64,000 nt of DNA from Sphingomonas aurantiaca (GCF_003050705.1 NZ_QAOG01000009.1:48005-112004), one strand, 5' to 3'. Counted from the stretch's first letter, positions 1-9,584 are shown. The notes: generated by a model not told the origin, from the sequence alone. Translations and numbers: made by a program.

Positions 1-104
1 AACGATAGATTGGCGTTGCCGCGCATCTTGGCGGCACGTCGTGGTTCGCGAGGCCGGACCCGTACAATACTGGCGGCGCAATCCCGCCGGACAGCGGCGT
101 TGCG

Positions 105-1193
105 CTAGAGCGGACGGGTCGTCGCGTCCGCCTTCTGGTCGCGCGACAGGGGCAGCAGGCGGTGCGCGATCGCGCGGCGGGTCATCCAGTCGCGCAACGG
201 GCCGTCATAGAAGCGATCGACGAGTGCGCAGCCGAGAAGGAAGATCGCGATCGTCGCCCAGCCGGCGAGCTGGACGCCGGGCCCGGACAGCAGCTTGGGC
301 AGCGTGAGGATGACGATGCCGACGGGATATTGCAGGACATAGACGGGGTAGGACAGCCGTCCCAGCACGCGGAAGACACGCCGGGTCCGATCCCCGTTCG
401 GCTCCATATAGGCGCCGGCCGCGACGAGTGCCGGGAACAGCGCGACGATGACCAGCCATTGCCCCCAGACGCCGACCGGCAGGACGAGCGCGGTGGCGAG
501 CACCGCCAGGATCACGAGCGGACCAAGCGCGCCGTCGCGGCTTTGGTCGGCACGGCTGGTCCGCGCGATGAGGACGCCGCAGAAAAAGGCGAAGGTGACC
601 CGCAAAAGGCCGCCAAGCGCTTCCCCCTGCATCGCGCCCAGTTCGAGAGTCCCGCCGGTCGCGACCAGGATCGCGAGGCCGGTGGCCGCCAGCACGACGA
701 TCGCGATCAGTTTGCGGATCGAGAGATAGGGCAGGACGAGCGCATAGACCAGATTGGCGAGCAGCTCGAACACCAGCGACCAGCCGGGCGGGTTGAGCGG
801 AACGAGATAGCCGATATCGACCCAGCGAAACGCCGGCACGAACAGGAGATTGGGAAGCGTCGCCGCGATATCCATCAGCGTCACGTCATGCCGCCAGACG
901 TGCAGGGACAGCAGGAACCCCAGCCCTGCCAGGCAGCCGAGCGCGTAGATCGGCCATAGCCTGATGAACCGCACCAGCATGAAGCGCCCGGCGGACATGT
1001 GCGTCGCCAGGCGCGCGGCATAGGCGCGATCGACGACCAGCCCACTGAGCATGAAGAACATGTCGACCGCCAACCAGCCATGCCGGGGCCAGAACGCCCC
1101 CGACAAGAGCGGGTTATGGTACAGGACGACCAGCAGAGCGGCCAATCCGCGCAACCCGTCCAGCGTGGTGTATATGCGCCGGCCGGAAGACAT
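105..1193 (-). CDS. Acyltransferase family 3 membrane protein (OafA/YrhL-like)
   Basis: A 362-residue polytopic membrane protein with about ten hydrophobic segments. The family transfers acyl groups, usually acetyl, to surface or extracellular glycans. The N-terminus carries the family pattern LDGLRGLAALLVVLYH, with the conserved His near residue 26, followed by the usual FFMLSG loop. The open frame extends upstream to 1280, but the ATG at 1193 has a GAGGG ribosome site in front and places the domain right at the N-terminus, so I chose it. It is divergent from the GT4 gene at 1349 and sits among polysaccharide genes, so a role in decorating exopolysaccharide or O-antigen is inferred. The sugar substrate is unknown. 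Confidence 0.85.
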   Translation of the reverse strand: MSSGRRIYTTLDGLRGLAALLVVLYHNPLLSGAFWPRHGWLAVDMFFMLSGLVVDRAYAARLATHMSAGRFMLVRFIRLWPIYALGCLAGLGFLLSLHVWRHDVTLMDIAATLPNLLFVPAFRWVDIGYLVPLNPPGWSLVFELLANLVYALVLPYLSIRKLIAIVVLAATGLAILVATGGTLELGAMQGEALGGLLRVTFAFFCGVLIARTSRADQSRDGALGPLVILAVLATALVLPVGVWGQWLVIVALFPALVAAGAYMEPNGDRTRRVFRVLGRLSYPVYVLQYPVGIVILTLPKLLSGPGVQLAGWATIAIFLLGCALVDRFYDGPLRDWMTRRAIAHRLLPLSRDQKADATTRPL

Positions 1194-1348
1194 GCGCAGC
1201 CCTCTACGGTGCGGATCGGTCGGCAGCAACCCGGTTGCTTGGTTCGATTTCGGCTTCCGTGCGTCGTACAAAACGACCAATTGGCCCGCGACGGACCCGC
1301 GCCGCCCGCGTTGCGCGTTAGGTCCTCGGTGAACCTGAAGGAACGTGC

Positions 1349-2500
1349 ATGCCTGCTGCCCCCGTCGCCAGCGACGCCCCCGTTGCCAGCAAGGGCGCGA
1401 TCCGGATCGCGATCGACGTCCGTCCGCTGAGCGGCGCGCCGTGCGGCTATACGATCTATCTGTGCTCGGTGATCGAATGCCTGCGCAAGGCCGATTTCGC
1501 GCTTACGCTGCTCAGCAACCAGCCGCTGCTGCCGCATTATACCGAGGTCGCGGGCCTCGACGTGCGGGTGTTCGGCGACCAGGGGCCGCTGCGCTGGGAA
1601 CAGCGCGCGCTGCCGCGTCATCTCGCCGACAGCGACTATGACGTGTATTTCACCGGCGCCAATCGCGGCATCCCGCTGCGCAAGGCCGGGCATGTCCGCT
1701 ACGTGCTGGGGCTGCTCGACGTCATTCCCTACCTGTTCTTTCGCCACTATCATCTGCGCCACTGGAAAAGGCTGTTGCGGCATCCATCGGCCAATGCCGA
1801 GACCGTGGCGCAGCTGATCGCGGTCGCGCGGGCGGATGCGATCCTGACGATCTCGCAACAGAGCGCGATCGACATCCGCCGGGTCTTCCATCGCCGCGAC
1901 GTCACCGCGTGCCTGATCCGGTTGAAGGATGTCGACCGGCAGGCGCCGGTCGCGCCGCGCGACCAGTTCGTCTATGTCGGGGGCGTCGATTTCCGCAAGA
2001 AGGTCGATGTCCTGCTCGAGGGCTTTGCCCGGTTCGTGCGCGACCACCCGGACTATCGGCTCGTGCTGGTCGGCTCGAACTATGCCGCGCTGCAGCCGCA
2101 GATCGACGCGCTCGCGCTCGGCGACCGCGTGGTCCTGACCGGCTATGTCGACCACGACACCAAGTTCCGCATCCTGAGCGAGAGCCGGGCGATGGTCTAT
2201 CCGTCGCTCTACGAAGGCTATGGCATGGCGATCGCCGAGGGATTCCAGGCCGGCATCCCGGTGATCGCCGGGTTCGGGGGATCGCAGGCCGAAGTCGGCG
2301 GTCGCGGCGCGCGGCTGATCGACCCGTCATCGGCGGAGGATATCGCCGCGGCGATGACCGAGATGCTCGATCCGGCGACGCGCGCGGAGTGGGTCGAGCA
2401 GGGCCAGGAACAGCTCGAGCGCCTCACCGACCCTGCGATCGAGACCATGCTGATCGACTATTTCGCCGAGCAGGGACGGCTGGCCCGACAGCGATCCTAG
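1349..2500 (+). CDS. Glycosyltransferase family 4 (GT-B fold)
   Basis: A 383-residue retaining glycosyltransferase expected to add one sugar to a lipid-linked polysaccharide repeat on the cytoplasmic side. The C-terminal nucleotide-sugar half is clear: VYVGGVDFRKKVDVLLEGF near residue 208, then the E-x7-E signature in EGYGMAIAEG near residues 289-298. The ATG at 1349 has AAGGAA six bases upstream. Its stop lies 12 nt from the convergent flippase gene. GT4 membership is secure; donor and acceptor cannot be read from sequence. Confidence 0.87.
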   Translation: MPAAPVASDAPVASKGAIRIAIDVRPLSGAPCGYTIYLCSVIECLRKADFALTLLSNQPLLPHYTEVAGLDVRVFGDQGPLRWEQRALPRHLADSDYDVYFTGANRGIPLRKAGHVRYVLGLLDVIPYLFFRHYHLRHWKRLLRHPSANAETVAQLIAVARADAILTISQQSAIDIRRVFHRRDVTACLIRLKDVDRQAPVAPRDQFVYVGGVDFRKKVDVLLEGFARFVRDHPDYRLVLVGSNYAALQPQIDALALGDRVVLTGYVDHDTKFRILSESRAMVYPSLYEGYGMAIAEGFQAGIPVIAGFGGSQAEVGGRGARLIDPSSAEDIAAAMTEMLDPATRAEWVEQGQEQLERLTDPAIETMLIDYFAEQGRLARQRS

Positions 2501-2511
2501 CCGCGCGGGCG

Positions 2512-3960
2512 TCAGACGACGGCGCGGGTCTTGCGAAACCGCCGCCACACGATGAGCATCTCGTCGTGCAGCGGATGCCGCATGACGATGATCGTGCCGA
2601 ACCACAAGGCGATGCCGAGGATCCCGACCCCCGCCACGACCGGCAGCGGCGTGCGCGGCGACCAGTCGTAGACGATCATCGTCACCAGCGCGGGCAGCAC
2701 CGCCATGACCGTCAGGATGCCGCTGTCGCGGTAAACCTTCGGGATCGCGTAGCGGTCGAGCTGCGCGAGACGCCGGACATGCGGATAATAGAGGACGAGA
2801 CCGATCAGCGCGTCGACGATCTTGGCGAGCGCCGCGGCGAGGATGCTGAACAGACAGCCGATCACGAAGATCGGCACGCCCAGCACCAGCCGCGCGACCT
2901 CGTAGCGCGCCTGGCGCCCGGTCTCGCCGCGCAGCACGAACAGCTCCCAGTTCATCCCGAACGCCACGCCGAAGAACTGCGCGACCAGCAGCGCCGAGAG
3001 CGGCAGCGCAGCGGGCAGCCACTGCGCGCCGTACAGGATGAAGATCACCGGGCGCGACAGGATGGCGAGACCGATCAGGAACGGCCACATGAACGCGGTG
3101 ATCATCGCGAAACTGCGCAGATAGGTGCCCCGCCAGTCGCCGCCCTCGCGATAATCCTTCGAGAGCTGGACGAACACGACGCGCGTGACGGTGCCGTACA
3201 GATTCTCGAAGATGATCCCCGACAGATTCGACGCGCGGCCATAGAGACCCAGCGCCGCCACGCCGAGGATCCGGCCGAGCAGCAGGTCAGACAACTTGCC
3301 GGTGATCATCGCCACGCCGCTGACCGACATCATCTGCAGGCCGAAGGTCGTGATCGGCCGCCACTGCGCGAGCGACACGCGGAACCCGATATGATGGCGG
3401 CCGAAGATCTGCGTCAGCACCGTCACTGCGACCCCCGCGACGAGCGCCGCATAGGCCGGGCTCATATAGCTCGCGCCGAGCAGCGCGAAGGTGATCGTCG
3501 CGCTGGTCTGGACGATGATGTTCGTCAGGCTGATGATCGACAGCTGCTTGAACTGCATCTCGCGCTGCAGCATCGCCGAGGGCCTGAAATTGACGATCGC
3601 CAGCAGGTTGCTGAGCGCCACGACCCGGAGCACGCTGCCCGCCTGCGGCGCCCCCAATAGCGGCCCGGTCGCAAAGCTCAGCCCCGCCAGCAGCAGCGTG
3701 AGCGACACGATGAGGATCGCGTTGACGGTGAACGCGGCTTCGAGCGTCTCGGTCGGGAGTTCAGCCTCGCGGACGATGAACGAGGCGATCCCGAAGGTCG
3801 TGAAGACCTGGATGAGCCCCAGCGCGGCCATCGCGATCGCGTAGATGCCGACCTCGCGCGGCGACAACAGTCTGGAAACGACGATCAGGCCACCAAACTG
3901 GACCACGAACGCGATGAACTGGCCCGAAAAGGTCCAGGCGAGGGAACGACGCACTGACAT
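2512..3960 (-). CDS. Wzx-type polysaccharide flippase (MOP superfamily)
   Basis: A 482-residue protein made almost entirely of hydrophobic helices (about 12-14), with the N-terminal pattern of lipopolysaccharide or exopolysaccharide flippases: SLAWTFSGQF, then VSRLLSPREVGIYA. Such proteins move undecaprenyl-linked repeat units across the inner membrane for Wzy-type polymerisation. It lies 9 nt downstream of the glycosyltransferase at 3970-5340 on the same strand, so the two are probably co-transcribed. Its neighbours (two GT4s, gmd/rmd, the initiating transferase at 11.3 kb) support the role. No polymerase or chain-length gene is visible in this window. Confidence 0.85.
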   Translation of the reverse strand: MSVRRSLAWTFSGQFIAFVVQFGGLIVVSRLLSPREVGIYAIAMAALGLIQVFTTFGIASFIVREAELPTETLEAAFTVNAILIVSLTLLLAGLSFATGPLLGAPQAGSVLRVVALSNLLAIVNFRPSAMLQREMQFKQLSIISLTNIIVQTSATITFALLGASYMSPAYAALVAGVAVTVLTQIFGRHHIGFRVSLAQWRPITTFGLQMMSVSGVAMITGKLSDLLLGRILGVAALGLYGRASNLSGIIFENLYGTVTRVVFVQLSKDYREGGDWRGTYLRSFAMITAFMWPFLIGLAILSRPVIFILYGAQWLPAALPLSALLVAQFFGVAFGMNWELFVLRGETGRQARYEVARLVLGVPIFVIGCLFSILAAALAKIVDALIGLVLYYPHVRRLAQLDRYAIPKVYRDSGILTVMAVLPALVTMIVYDWSPRTPLPVVAGVGILGIALWFGTIIVMRHPLHDEMLIVWRRFRKTRAVV

Positions 3961-3969
3961 GATCGCGCC

Positions 3970-5340
3970 TTAGCGGATCGATTGTGAAAAAGGCACGCCC
4001 TGCGCATCGCGCGGCCGATCGCCCTGCCGCAGAACGTCGTGGAGGACGGTATCGAACGCCTGTTGCGAGAAGCAGCGAGTCACATGCGCGGTGCCGGAAT
4101 CGCGCGCGGCCTGCCACGCGGCCTGATCGGTATAGAGGCGCGCGCAGTCTTCCGCGAACTGTCGTGCGCCGGCGTCCCCTGCTTGCCTATCCGCGGGTAC
4201 GTCGTGCGGCTGGCCTGTCTCAGGCTGAGCTGTCTCGGGCTGGGGTGGGTCTAGCGCCAGCTGGTCTGCCAGCAGCGGCGTGACGACGCAGGGAATCCCC
4301 TCCCCCATCGCCTCCACGACCTTGAGCGGGATACCCGCGGCGTAGCGGGTGGGGGCGACGAAGACCCGGCAGCGATCATAGAGCGGCCGAAGATCCTCGA
4401 CCACGCCGTGCAGCACGACGCGGTCGGAGGCGAGCGCCTCGATCTCCGCGGATTCCACGCGGCCGACGACGTGCAGCCGGTAGCCGGTGCCGATGAGAGA
4501 ATCGAGAACGGGCATCACCGCGGTAAGAAACCAGGTGACCGAATCGATGTTGGGCGACTGGGACGACGATCCGGTCAGCCGGCCGACGAACAGGAAATCC
4601 TGCCGGTCGCCGAACGGTGCGGTGCCGGCGCGGATGGCGACGGGATGCGGCAGGACGAAGACCGGCGCGTCGAGCACGGACCGGATCGTCGCTGCATCCC
4701 CCTCGCCCACCGCGGTCACCGCGTCGGCGGTGCGCGCGACCGCAAGCTCGTCGGCGATCGCGGCCTGATAGTCCTGGTCCGACCAGCGCGTGTCGAACAG
4801 CGCCCGCCGACGCGCCTCGCGCGGGGCCAGCACGGCTTCGGCATCGTAGACGACCTGAGCGGATCGCCGCCCCGCCCTGCCCCCCGCCTTGGCCCCCGCC
4901 TGCCAGCCCGCCTGCACGAACGCCGCCATCGGCATCGGCCGGCTGATGAACAGCGAATCGACATCCGCGCCGTGCGTCCAGAGCAGACGGCGCAAGCCCC
5001 GCGCGCCCGCGCCCGGATGAAACAGCACCGCGCCTGCGAACGCCGTCGTCATCCGATCGATATCGGCCGGCGACGATCGCATCGGATAGAAACTGACGCG
5101 ATGCCCCGCCGCCACCAGAGACTGCACGATCGCGAAGGCGCGCGGATAGCCCGCCCCGAACAGCGGGTCGGGCACGAGATCGTCGATCATCAGGACGTGC
5201 TTTTGCGCGCCCGCTTGTCCGCCACGGGCGGGACGCGCGCGTTTGCGCACCACGCCACGATACGCCGCCCTGGCATAGGCCAGGACGTCCTTGACGCCCT
5301 CGACCATGGTCGCCCGCCCCAGCCTTGCCTTCACGCTCAT
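3970..5340 (-). CDS. Glycosyltransferase, GT4-like
   Basis: A 456-residue probable glycosyltransferase. Evidence is a GT-B like C-terminal half: DFLFVGRLTGSSSQSPNIDSV, RLHVVGRVES, VVLHGVVEDLRPLYDRCRVFVAPTRYAAGIPLKVVEAMGEG (the last part is the E-x-x-x-G donor loop region). The N-terminal half starts with a basic helix and then MIDDLVPDPLFGAGYPRA, typical of transferases with a short leader. The frame is open to 5400, but ATG 5340 leaves a family-like N-terminus. Near the C-terminus is a short degenerate repeat (PQPETAQPETGQP), one of several repeat expansions in this replicon. Probably an operon with the flippase downstream. Donor and acceptor are unknown. Confidence 0.75.
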   Translation of the reverse strand: MSVKARLGRATMVEGVKDVLAYARAAYRGVVRKRARPARGGQAGAQKHVLMIDDLVPDPLFGAGYPRAFAIVQSLVAAGHRVSFYPMRSSPADIDRMTTAFAGAVLFHPGAGARGLRRLLWTHGADVDSLFISRPMPMAAFVQAGWQAGAKAGGRAGRRSAQVVYDAEAVLAPREARRRALFDTRWSDQDYQAAIADELAVARTADAVTAVGEGDAATIRSVLDAPVFVLPHPVAIRAGTAPFGDRQDFLFVGRLTGSSSQSPNIDSVTWFLTAVMPVLDSLIGTGYRLHVVGRVESAEIEALASDRVVLHGVVEDLRPLYDRCRVFVAPTRYAAGIPLKVVEAMGEGIPCVVTPLLADQLALDPPQPETAQPETGQPHDVPADRQAGDAGARQFAEDCARLYTDQAAWQAARDSGTAHVTRCFSQQAFDTVLHDVLRQGDRPRDAQGVPFSQSIR

Positions 5341-5588
5341 CGAAATTGCCCTGGCCGATGCCTCTGTCGATCGTCCCGGATCGTCGAGCCGATCGCGCAC
5401 GGCGATCGCCCCGGTCCGGACCGATGGCGGCGTCTATCGCAGGACTTGCGCGGGAACCAGCCCGCGTCTGCGGACGGGACCAACCGCGCGCACGTTCTGG
5501 ATATTCGCAACACCAGCCTCTAAGCGGTGCGTATCCAACCCTTTTCAGTATCGCTGCCCGTTCGGTCGGGCCGTCAGCAGGAACATAT

Positions 5589-6626
5589 ATGACGAAATCT
5601 GCCATTGTCACCGGGATCAGCGGCCAGGACGGCGCCTATCTGGCCGAGAACCTCCTCGACCGGGGCTATACGGTGTTCGGCACCTATCGGCGCACAAGCT
5701 CGGTCAATTTCTGGCGGATCGACGAGCTGGGGATCACCAACCACCCCAATCTCAAGCTCGTCGAATATGACCTGACCGACATGGGATCCGCCATCCGCCT
5801 GATCGAAGCCTCCGAGGCGACAGAGATCTACAACCTGGCGGCGCAGAGCTTTGTCGGCGTCTCGTTCGACCAGCCGATCACCACCGGGCAGATCACCGGG
5901 CTGGGTGCTGCGTATCTGCTCGAGGCGATCCGCACGGTGAACCGCGACATCCGCTTCTACCAGGCCTCCACCTCGGAGATGTTCGGCAAGGTCCAGGCGA
6001 TCCCGCAGCGCGAGGATACTCCCTTCTATCCGCGCAGCCCGTACGGCGTCGCCAAGCTCTATGCGCATTGGCTGACGGTGAACTACCGCGAAAGCTTCGG
6101 GATCTTCGGCACCAGCGGCATCCTGTTCAATCACGAATCGCCGCTGCGCGGGCGTGAGTTCGTCACCCGCAAGATCACCGATACGGTCGCCAAGATCGCC
6201 CAGGGCAAGGCCGATATCCTCGAGCTCGGCAATCTCGATGCCAAGCGCGACTGGGGCTATGCCAAGGATTATGTCGAGGGCATGCGGCTGATGCTGCAGC
6301 ACGACATTCCCGATACCTTCGTGCTGGCGACCAACCGGACCGAGACGGTGCGGACCTTTGTCGAGCTCGCCTTCGGCCAGGTCGGGATCGCGCTCGACTG
6401 GTCGGGTGCCGACGAGCAGGAGATCGGTCGCGATCGCAAGGACGGCCGTACGCTGGTCCGGATCAACCCCGAATTCTATCGCCCGGCCGAGGTCGAGCTG
6501 CTGATCGGCGACGCGAGCAAGGCGCGCGACGATCTGGGCTGGGAGCCCGCAGTGCAGCTCGAGGAACTCGCTGCGCTGATGGTCGAGGCCGACATGCGCC
6601 GCAACGCGGCCGGCTGGTCGTTCTGA
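5589..6626 (+). CDS. gmd: GDP-mannose 4,6-dehydratase
   Basis: A 345-residue short-chain dehydrogenase (extended SDR) that converts GDP-D-mannose to GDP-4-dehydro-6-deoxy-D-mannose in the cytoplasm. Visible hallmarks are the NADP-binding GISGQDGAYL loop at residues 9-18, the TSE catalytic triplet at 128-130 and the YGVAK motif with Tyr152 and Lys156. Length fits the family. The ATG at 5589 is chosen because the coenzyme motif begins at once; the longer open frame upstream is not family-like. The stop overlaps the next start by one base (TGATG), so translation with rmd is coupled. The product feeds a 6-deoxyhexose into the surface polysaccharide. Confidence 0.95.
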   Translation: MTKSAIVTGISGQDGAYLAENLLDRGYTVFGTYRRTSSVNFWRIDELGITNHPNLKLVEYDLTDMGSAIRLIEASEATEIYNLAAQSFVGVSFDQPITTGQITGLGAAYLLEAIRTVNRDIRFYQASTSEMFGKVQAIPQREDTPFYPRSPYGVAKLYAHWLTVNYRESFGIFGTSGILFNHESPLRGREFVTRKITDTVAKIAQGKADILELGNLDAKRDWGYAKDYVEGMRLMLQHDIPDTFVLATNRTETVRTFVELAFGQVGIALDWSGADEQEIGRDRKDGRTLVRINPEFYRPAEVELLIGDASKARDDLGWEPAVQLEELAALMVEADMRRNAAGWSF

Positions 6627-7477
6627 TGCGCGTGGCGTTGACGGGAGCCGATGGCTTTACCGGGCGGTTCGTGGCCGATGCACTCGCAGCCAAGGGCGTC
6701 GCGTGCATCGCGCTGTCGGCCGACCTGTGCGATCCGGCCGCGGTCGAGCGTGCCGTCGACGCCACCGACTTCGACCGGGTCATCCATCTGGCGGCACGCG
6801 CGTTCGTCGACGTGGCCGACTGGCGCGCCTTCTACGCGGTCAACCAGATCGGCACGTTCAACCTGCTCGATGCGGTCGCGCGCCGCAAACCCGGTGCGCG
6901 CTGCGTGCTGGCGAGCAGTGCGCAGGTCTATGGCCCCGGCGCGCAGGGCCTGATCGACGAGCAGGCCGCCACCTATCCGGCCAATCACTATGCGATCAGC
7001 AAGCGCGCGATGGAACTGGGGGCCGCGCTGTGGAAGGACCGGCTCGACATCGTCGTCGCCAGGCCGTTCAACTATACCGGCGTGGGGCAGGCGACGCAGT
7101 ATCTGGTGCCCAAGCTGGTCGATCATTTCCGGCGCCGGGCGCCGGTCATCGAACTCGGCAACAGCTGGGTCAAACGCGATTTCGGCGATGTCCGTTCGGT
7201 CGCGCAGGCCTATGCCGGGCTGGTGCTGGAGGCCGATGTCCCGCCGGTGGTCAACATCTGCACCGGCACCGTCTCGTCGATCGACGAGATCCTGGCGATG
7301 CTGACCACGCTGAGCGGCCATAGCGTCGAGGTGCGGACCAATCTGGCGTTCGTCCGCGCCAACGACGTTCCCGTGCTGGGCGGGGATGCGACGGTGTTGC
7401 GCGGCGCGGTGCCGGGCTGGGCGCCGCGGCCGCTGATCGATACGCTGGCGTGGATGTACGGGCACGCCGCTGACTGA
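6626..7477 (+). CDS. rmd: GDP-4-dehydro-6-deoxy-D-mannose reductase-like NAD-dependent epimerase/reductase
   Basis: A 283-residue SDR protein with TGADGFTGRFV (coenzyme loop, residues 6-16) and the catalytic YAISK at Tyr122/Lys126 with Ser98 upstream in ASSAQVYGPG. Coupled to gmd by a TGATG overlap, so it almost certainly uses the Gmd product. Reduction at C4 would give GDP-D-rhamnose (Rmd) or its C4 epimer GDP-6-deoxy-D-talose. The protein is shorter than, and unlike, fucose synthases (WcaG/Fcl), which also epimerise at C3 and C5, so GDP-L-fucose is less likely. The exact stereochemistry is inferred. Confidence 0.8.
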   Translation: MRVALTGADGFTGRFVADALAAKGVACIALSADLCDPAAVERAVDATDFDRVIHLAARAFVDVADWRAFYAVNQIGTFNLLDAVARRKPGARCVLASSAQVYGPGAQGLIDEQAATYPANHYAISKRAMELGAALWKDRLDIVVARPFNYTGVGQATQYLVPKLVDHFRRRAPVIELGNSWVKRDFGDVRSVAQAYAGLVLEADVPPVVNICTGTVSSIDEILAMLTTLSGHSVEVRTNLAFVRANDVPVLGGDATVLRGAVPGWAPRPLIDTLAWMYGHAAD

Positions 7478-7561
7478 TTTGCGCGGTTGATTGGGCCGGT
7501 TGAGTTAGGGGCCTGATCCGCGCGCACCCTCGCAGGTGCAGCACGGGTCCGGCGTTCTTCG

Positions 7562-7828
7562 TCAGTCGCCGATCGGGCTCTCGCCGTGTTTGCGCAGCAC
7601 GTCGTTGAACGCCTCGGCCATCAACGCCTGGAGGCTGCGGCCCTGACGCCTGGCGAGCGTGTGCATCGCAAACGACATTTCGGGGCTGAAGAAACCGGCG
7701 ACCTGCTTGCGGCCCTGGCGGCTGGCGGGACCGGTGGTGGCGCCCTGCCCGCCGACCGGCGCCGGCGACGCGGCGGGTTCGGCGATCGTACGGTCGCGCA
7801 GATTGGCGAACGAAGGTTTGCGGCTCAT
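7562..7828 (-). CDS. Small ribbon-helix-helix partition partner of ParA
   Basis: An 88-residue basic protein. Its C-terminal half (about residues 46-82, FFSPEMSFAMHTLARRQGRS then a helix) has the strand-helix-helix layout of RHH DNA-binding proteins; the N-terminal 40 residues are low-complexity and basic. Its ATG overlaps the parA stop (ATGA), so it is translationally coupled as the second gene of a parA operon. By position it should be the centromere-binding protein in place of a classical ParB. Similar to ParG/ParR-type partners in size, but I cannot name the family. Confidence 0.7.
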   Translation of the reverse strand: MSRKPSFANLRDRTIAEPAASPAPVGGQGATTGPASRQGRKQVAGFFSPEMSFAMHTLARRQGRSLQALMAEAFNDVLRKHGESPIGD

Positions 7829-8505
7829 GCGGCGAGTTTTCCATTTCGAGCAGGTTTCTTGGCGGGTTTCTTGGCGGGTGTCGACATGCCGACCTGTCGG
7901 CATGTCCACTCGTAGAAGTGTCGGATATCTTCCGCTGCCTTGCCGCTGGGCTCGAACTCCATGACGGTGCGTCCCTCGGCACTTGCATGCCGGAAGGCGG
8001 CGCGGTCGGGGATCTGGACGGGACAGGCGGGTGTCCCGAACCCCATGACGAGCTCGCCCGCCTCCTGATACATACGCGGCGCGTTGGGCGAGCCCGCAGT
8101 GAACACGACGAAGGCGGGCTTGCGCAGCAGCTGGACCAGTTTGGCGGTCGTCTGGATCGCCGACAGATCGAACGCGCTCGGCCGGCACGGGATCAGCACC
8201 AGATCGGCGATCTCGACCGCGGCGCGCGCGGCGGTGTCGGCATGCGGCGGCGTATCGATGACGATGAAATCCGCCCCCTGCCCTTTCGCCTGCGCGACCT
8301 TGGCGGCGAGCCGTGGCGGCGGGCTGTCGATGACTTCGGGGGGCGCATCCTGGCGCCAAGCGGCCCATTGGCTCGCGGTCGCCTGCGGGTCGGTATCGAT
8401 GATGAGCGCCACGCGACCCGCATCATGCGCGGCCGCGGCAAGATGCAGCGCGAGCGTGGTCTTGCCGGCCCCACCCTTCTGGCTGATGATGGCGATAGTC
8501 GTCAT
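7825..8505 (-). CDS. parA: ParA-type partition ATPase
   Basis: A 226-residue P-loop ATPase of the small ParA/MinD group that positions plasmid copies over the nucleoid. The deviant Walker A KGGAGKTT is at residues 10-17, the second box DTDPQATAS is near 37, and Walker B FIVIDTPP is near 80-87. No N-terminal helix-turn-helix is present, so it is the short (type Ib-like) form, in which the small partner usually acts as repressor. The ATG at 8505 has GGGAG six bases upstream. The C-terminus is Lys/Ala/Pro-rich (PAKKPAKKPA). It is followed by the coupled RHH gene. Confidence 0.93.
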   Translation of the reverse strand: MTTIAIISQKGGAGKTTLALHLAAAAHDAGRVALIIDTDPQATASQWAAWRQDAPPEVIDSPPPRLAAKVAQAKGQGADFIVIDTPPHADTAARAAVEIADLVLIPCRPSAFDLSAIQTTAKLVQLLRKPAFVVFTAGSPNAPRMYQEAGELVMGFGTPACPVQIPDRAAFRHASAEGRTVMEFEPSGKAAEDIRHFYEWTCRQVGMSTPAKKPAKKPARNGKLAA

Positions 8506-8804
8506 GTCGAGCTCCCTACATGTCTACATGACGTCACCGACTCGGTTTTGGCAAGCGTAAAAGCCGTTTTGCCGACAAACCGCGCTGGGATCGGGGTGCG
8601 AGTCCTTGCCTGTCGACATAGCGACGTGTCGACACAGCAGCTCTGGAGAACCGCCCTATCCGCTTGCTCCAGCCAGGGAGCATGTGACGGCGTAGCCGGC
8701 ACTCCGCGGTTTCCCCCTAGTTGCCTATCGTGTGTGTTTTGCATTTTTTCCGAGGTTAGCGATCTGTCAGCCGACTAGGCTGTCTTCAAAGATCCTTGTT
8801 CATA
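8506..8804. promoter_or_regulatory. Intergenic region upstream of parA, candidate partition site
   Basis: About 300 bases without a gene between the winged-helix gene and parA. It has ACATGTCTACATG just upstream of the parA ribosome site and two TGTCGACA palindromes at about 8611-8636. Short inverted repeats like these, in front of a short-ParA operon, are where the partner protein would bind for repression and for partition. The assignment is by position only; no consensus is known to me for this system. Confidence 0.35.
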
Positions 8805-9584
8805 TTACTGAGTAAGCGGTTGAGGATGGTTTTGAGACTCGCGCTCTAAGCGGTCGATGCCGGCGCCGAGCTTGGCGAGCATCCTGCCCAGCGCGCCGCC
8901 TACGGTGACGGTGGCGAGGTCGCGGCAGGAGAGCCCCGCGATCATGGCCGCCATCGCATCGCGCTGATCAGCCTCGTGCTGGACGCTGTCGTCGGGGCGG
9001 GGCGCGGGGCGCATCCAGCGGGGCAGATAGGCGAGCACGCACTGTGGAAGGATCGGGCGGTACACGTTCGAGGTCTGTCGGTAGCGCGGGCCAGGGCCCT
9101 CGGCCTCAACGCGCTTGAACCGGCGCTGGCGGACGAGAAACCCGAGCGCCTCGAGGCTATGCAACGCGCGGGCGATCGTGGCGCGGCCGAGGCTGGTCGC
9201 GTCGGAGAGGTGGTCGTAGCTCGGAAAGACCTGGCCGCGGTTGAGCCGCGCAAGCGTGAGGATCTCCTCGTACACGCGCACCGCCGCGGCCGTCAGCGCG
9301 GCGATCCGCCGCTCGACCGCGCTCAGCGTGCGCGCGCCGCTCCGCGCCTCGCGGCGCAGCTGGCGACCGGCATCGAGCGTGCGCCGCGCGATCCGCAGCA
9401 GCTTGTCGGTCTCGCCCTTGGCGGGGACCGTGAAGAACATGGCCTCGAACGTCCCCGCCTCGATGCTGTCGCGCAGCACGGGCGCGCCGGTGCGATGCGG
9501 CGTCTTCGGCCGCGCAGACGGGCCGCGCGCCGTCATCGTGCCAAGCGCCCGCATGGTCGCCTGACCCAAGGTCAAAACCGTCAT
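8805..9584 (-). CDS. Winged-helix replication-associated protein
   Basis: A 259-residue basic protein. Residues about 100-160 form a recognisable winged helix-turn-helix: YEEILTLARLN, then FPSYDHLSDATSLGRATIARALHSLEALGFLVRQRRFKR. This resembles the HTH domains of plasmid replication proteins that sit next to RPA-type initiators. The frame is open to a TTG at 9725, but ATG 9584 has a GGGGGA site and avoids a non-conserved leader. It lies between the iterons and parA on the same strand as both, so a role in replication or copy control is inferred. A candidate small RNA runs antisense to its leader. Confidence 0.6.
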   Translation of the reverse strand: MTVLTLGQATMRALGTMTARGPSARPKTPHRTGAPVLRDSIEAGTFEAMFFTVPAKGETDKLLRIARRTLDAGRQLRREARSGARTLSAVERRIAALTAAAVRVYEEILTLARLNRGQVFPSYDHLSDATSLGRATIARALHSLEALGFLVRQRRFKRVEAEGPGPRYRQTSNVYRPILPQCVLAYLPRWMRPAPRPDDSVQHEADQRDAMAAMIAGLSCRDLATVTVGGALGRMLAKLGAGIDRLERESQNHPQPLTQ

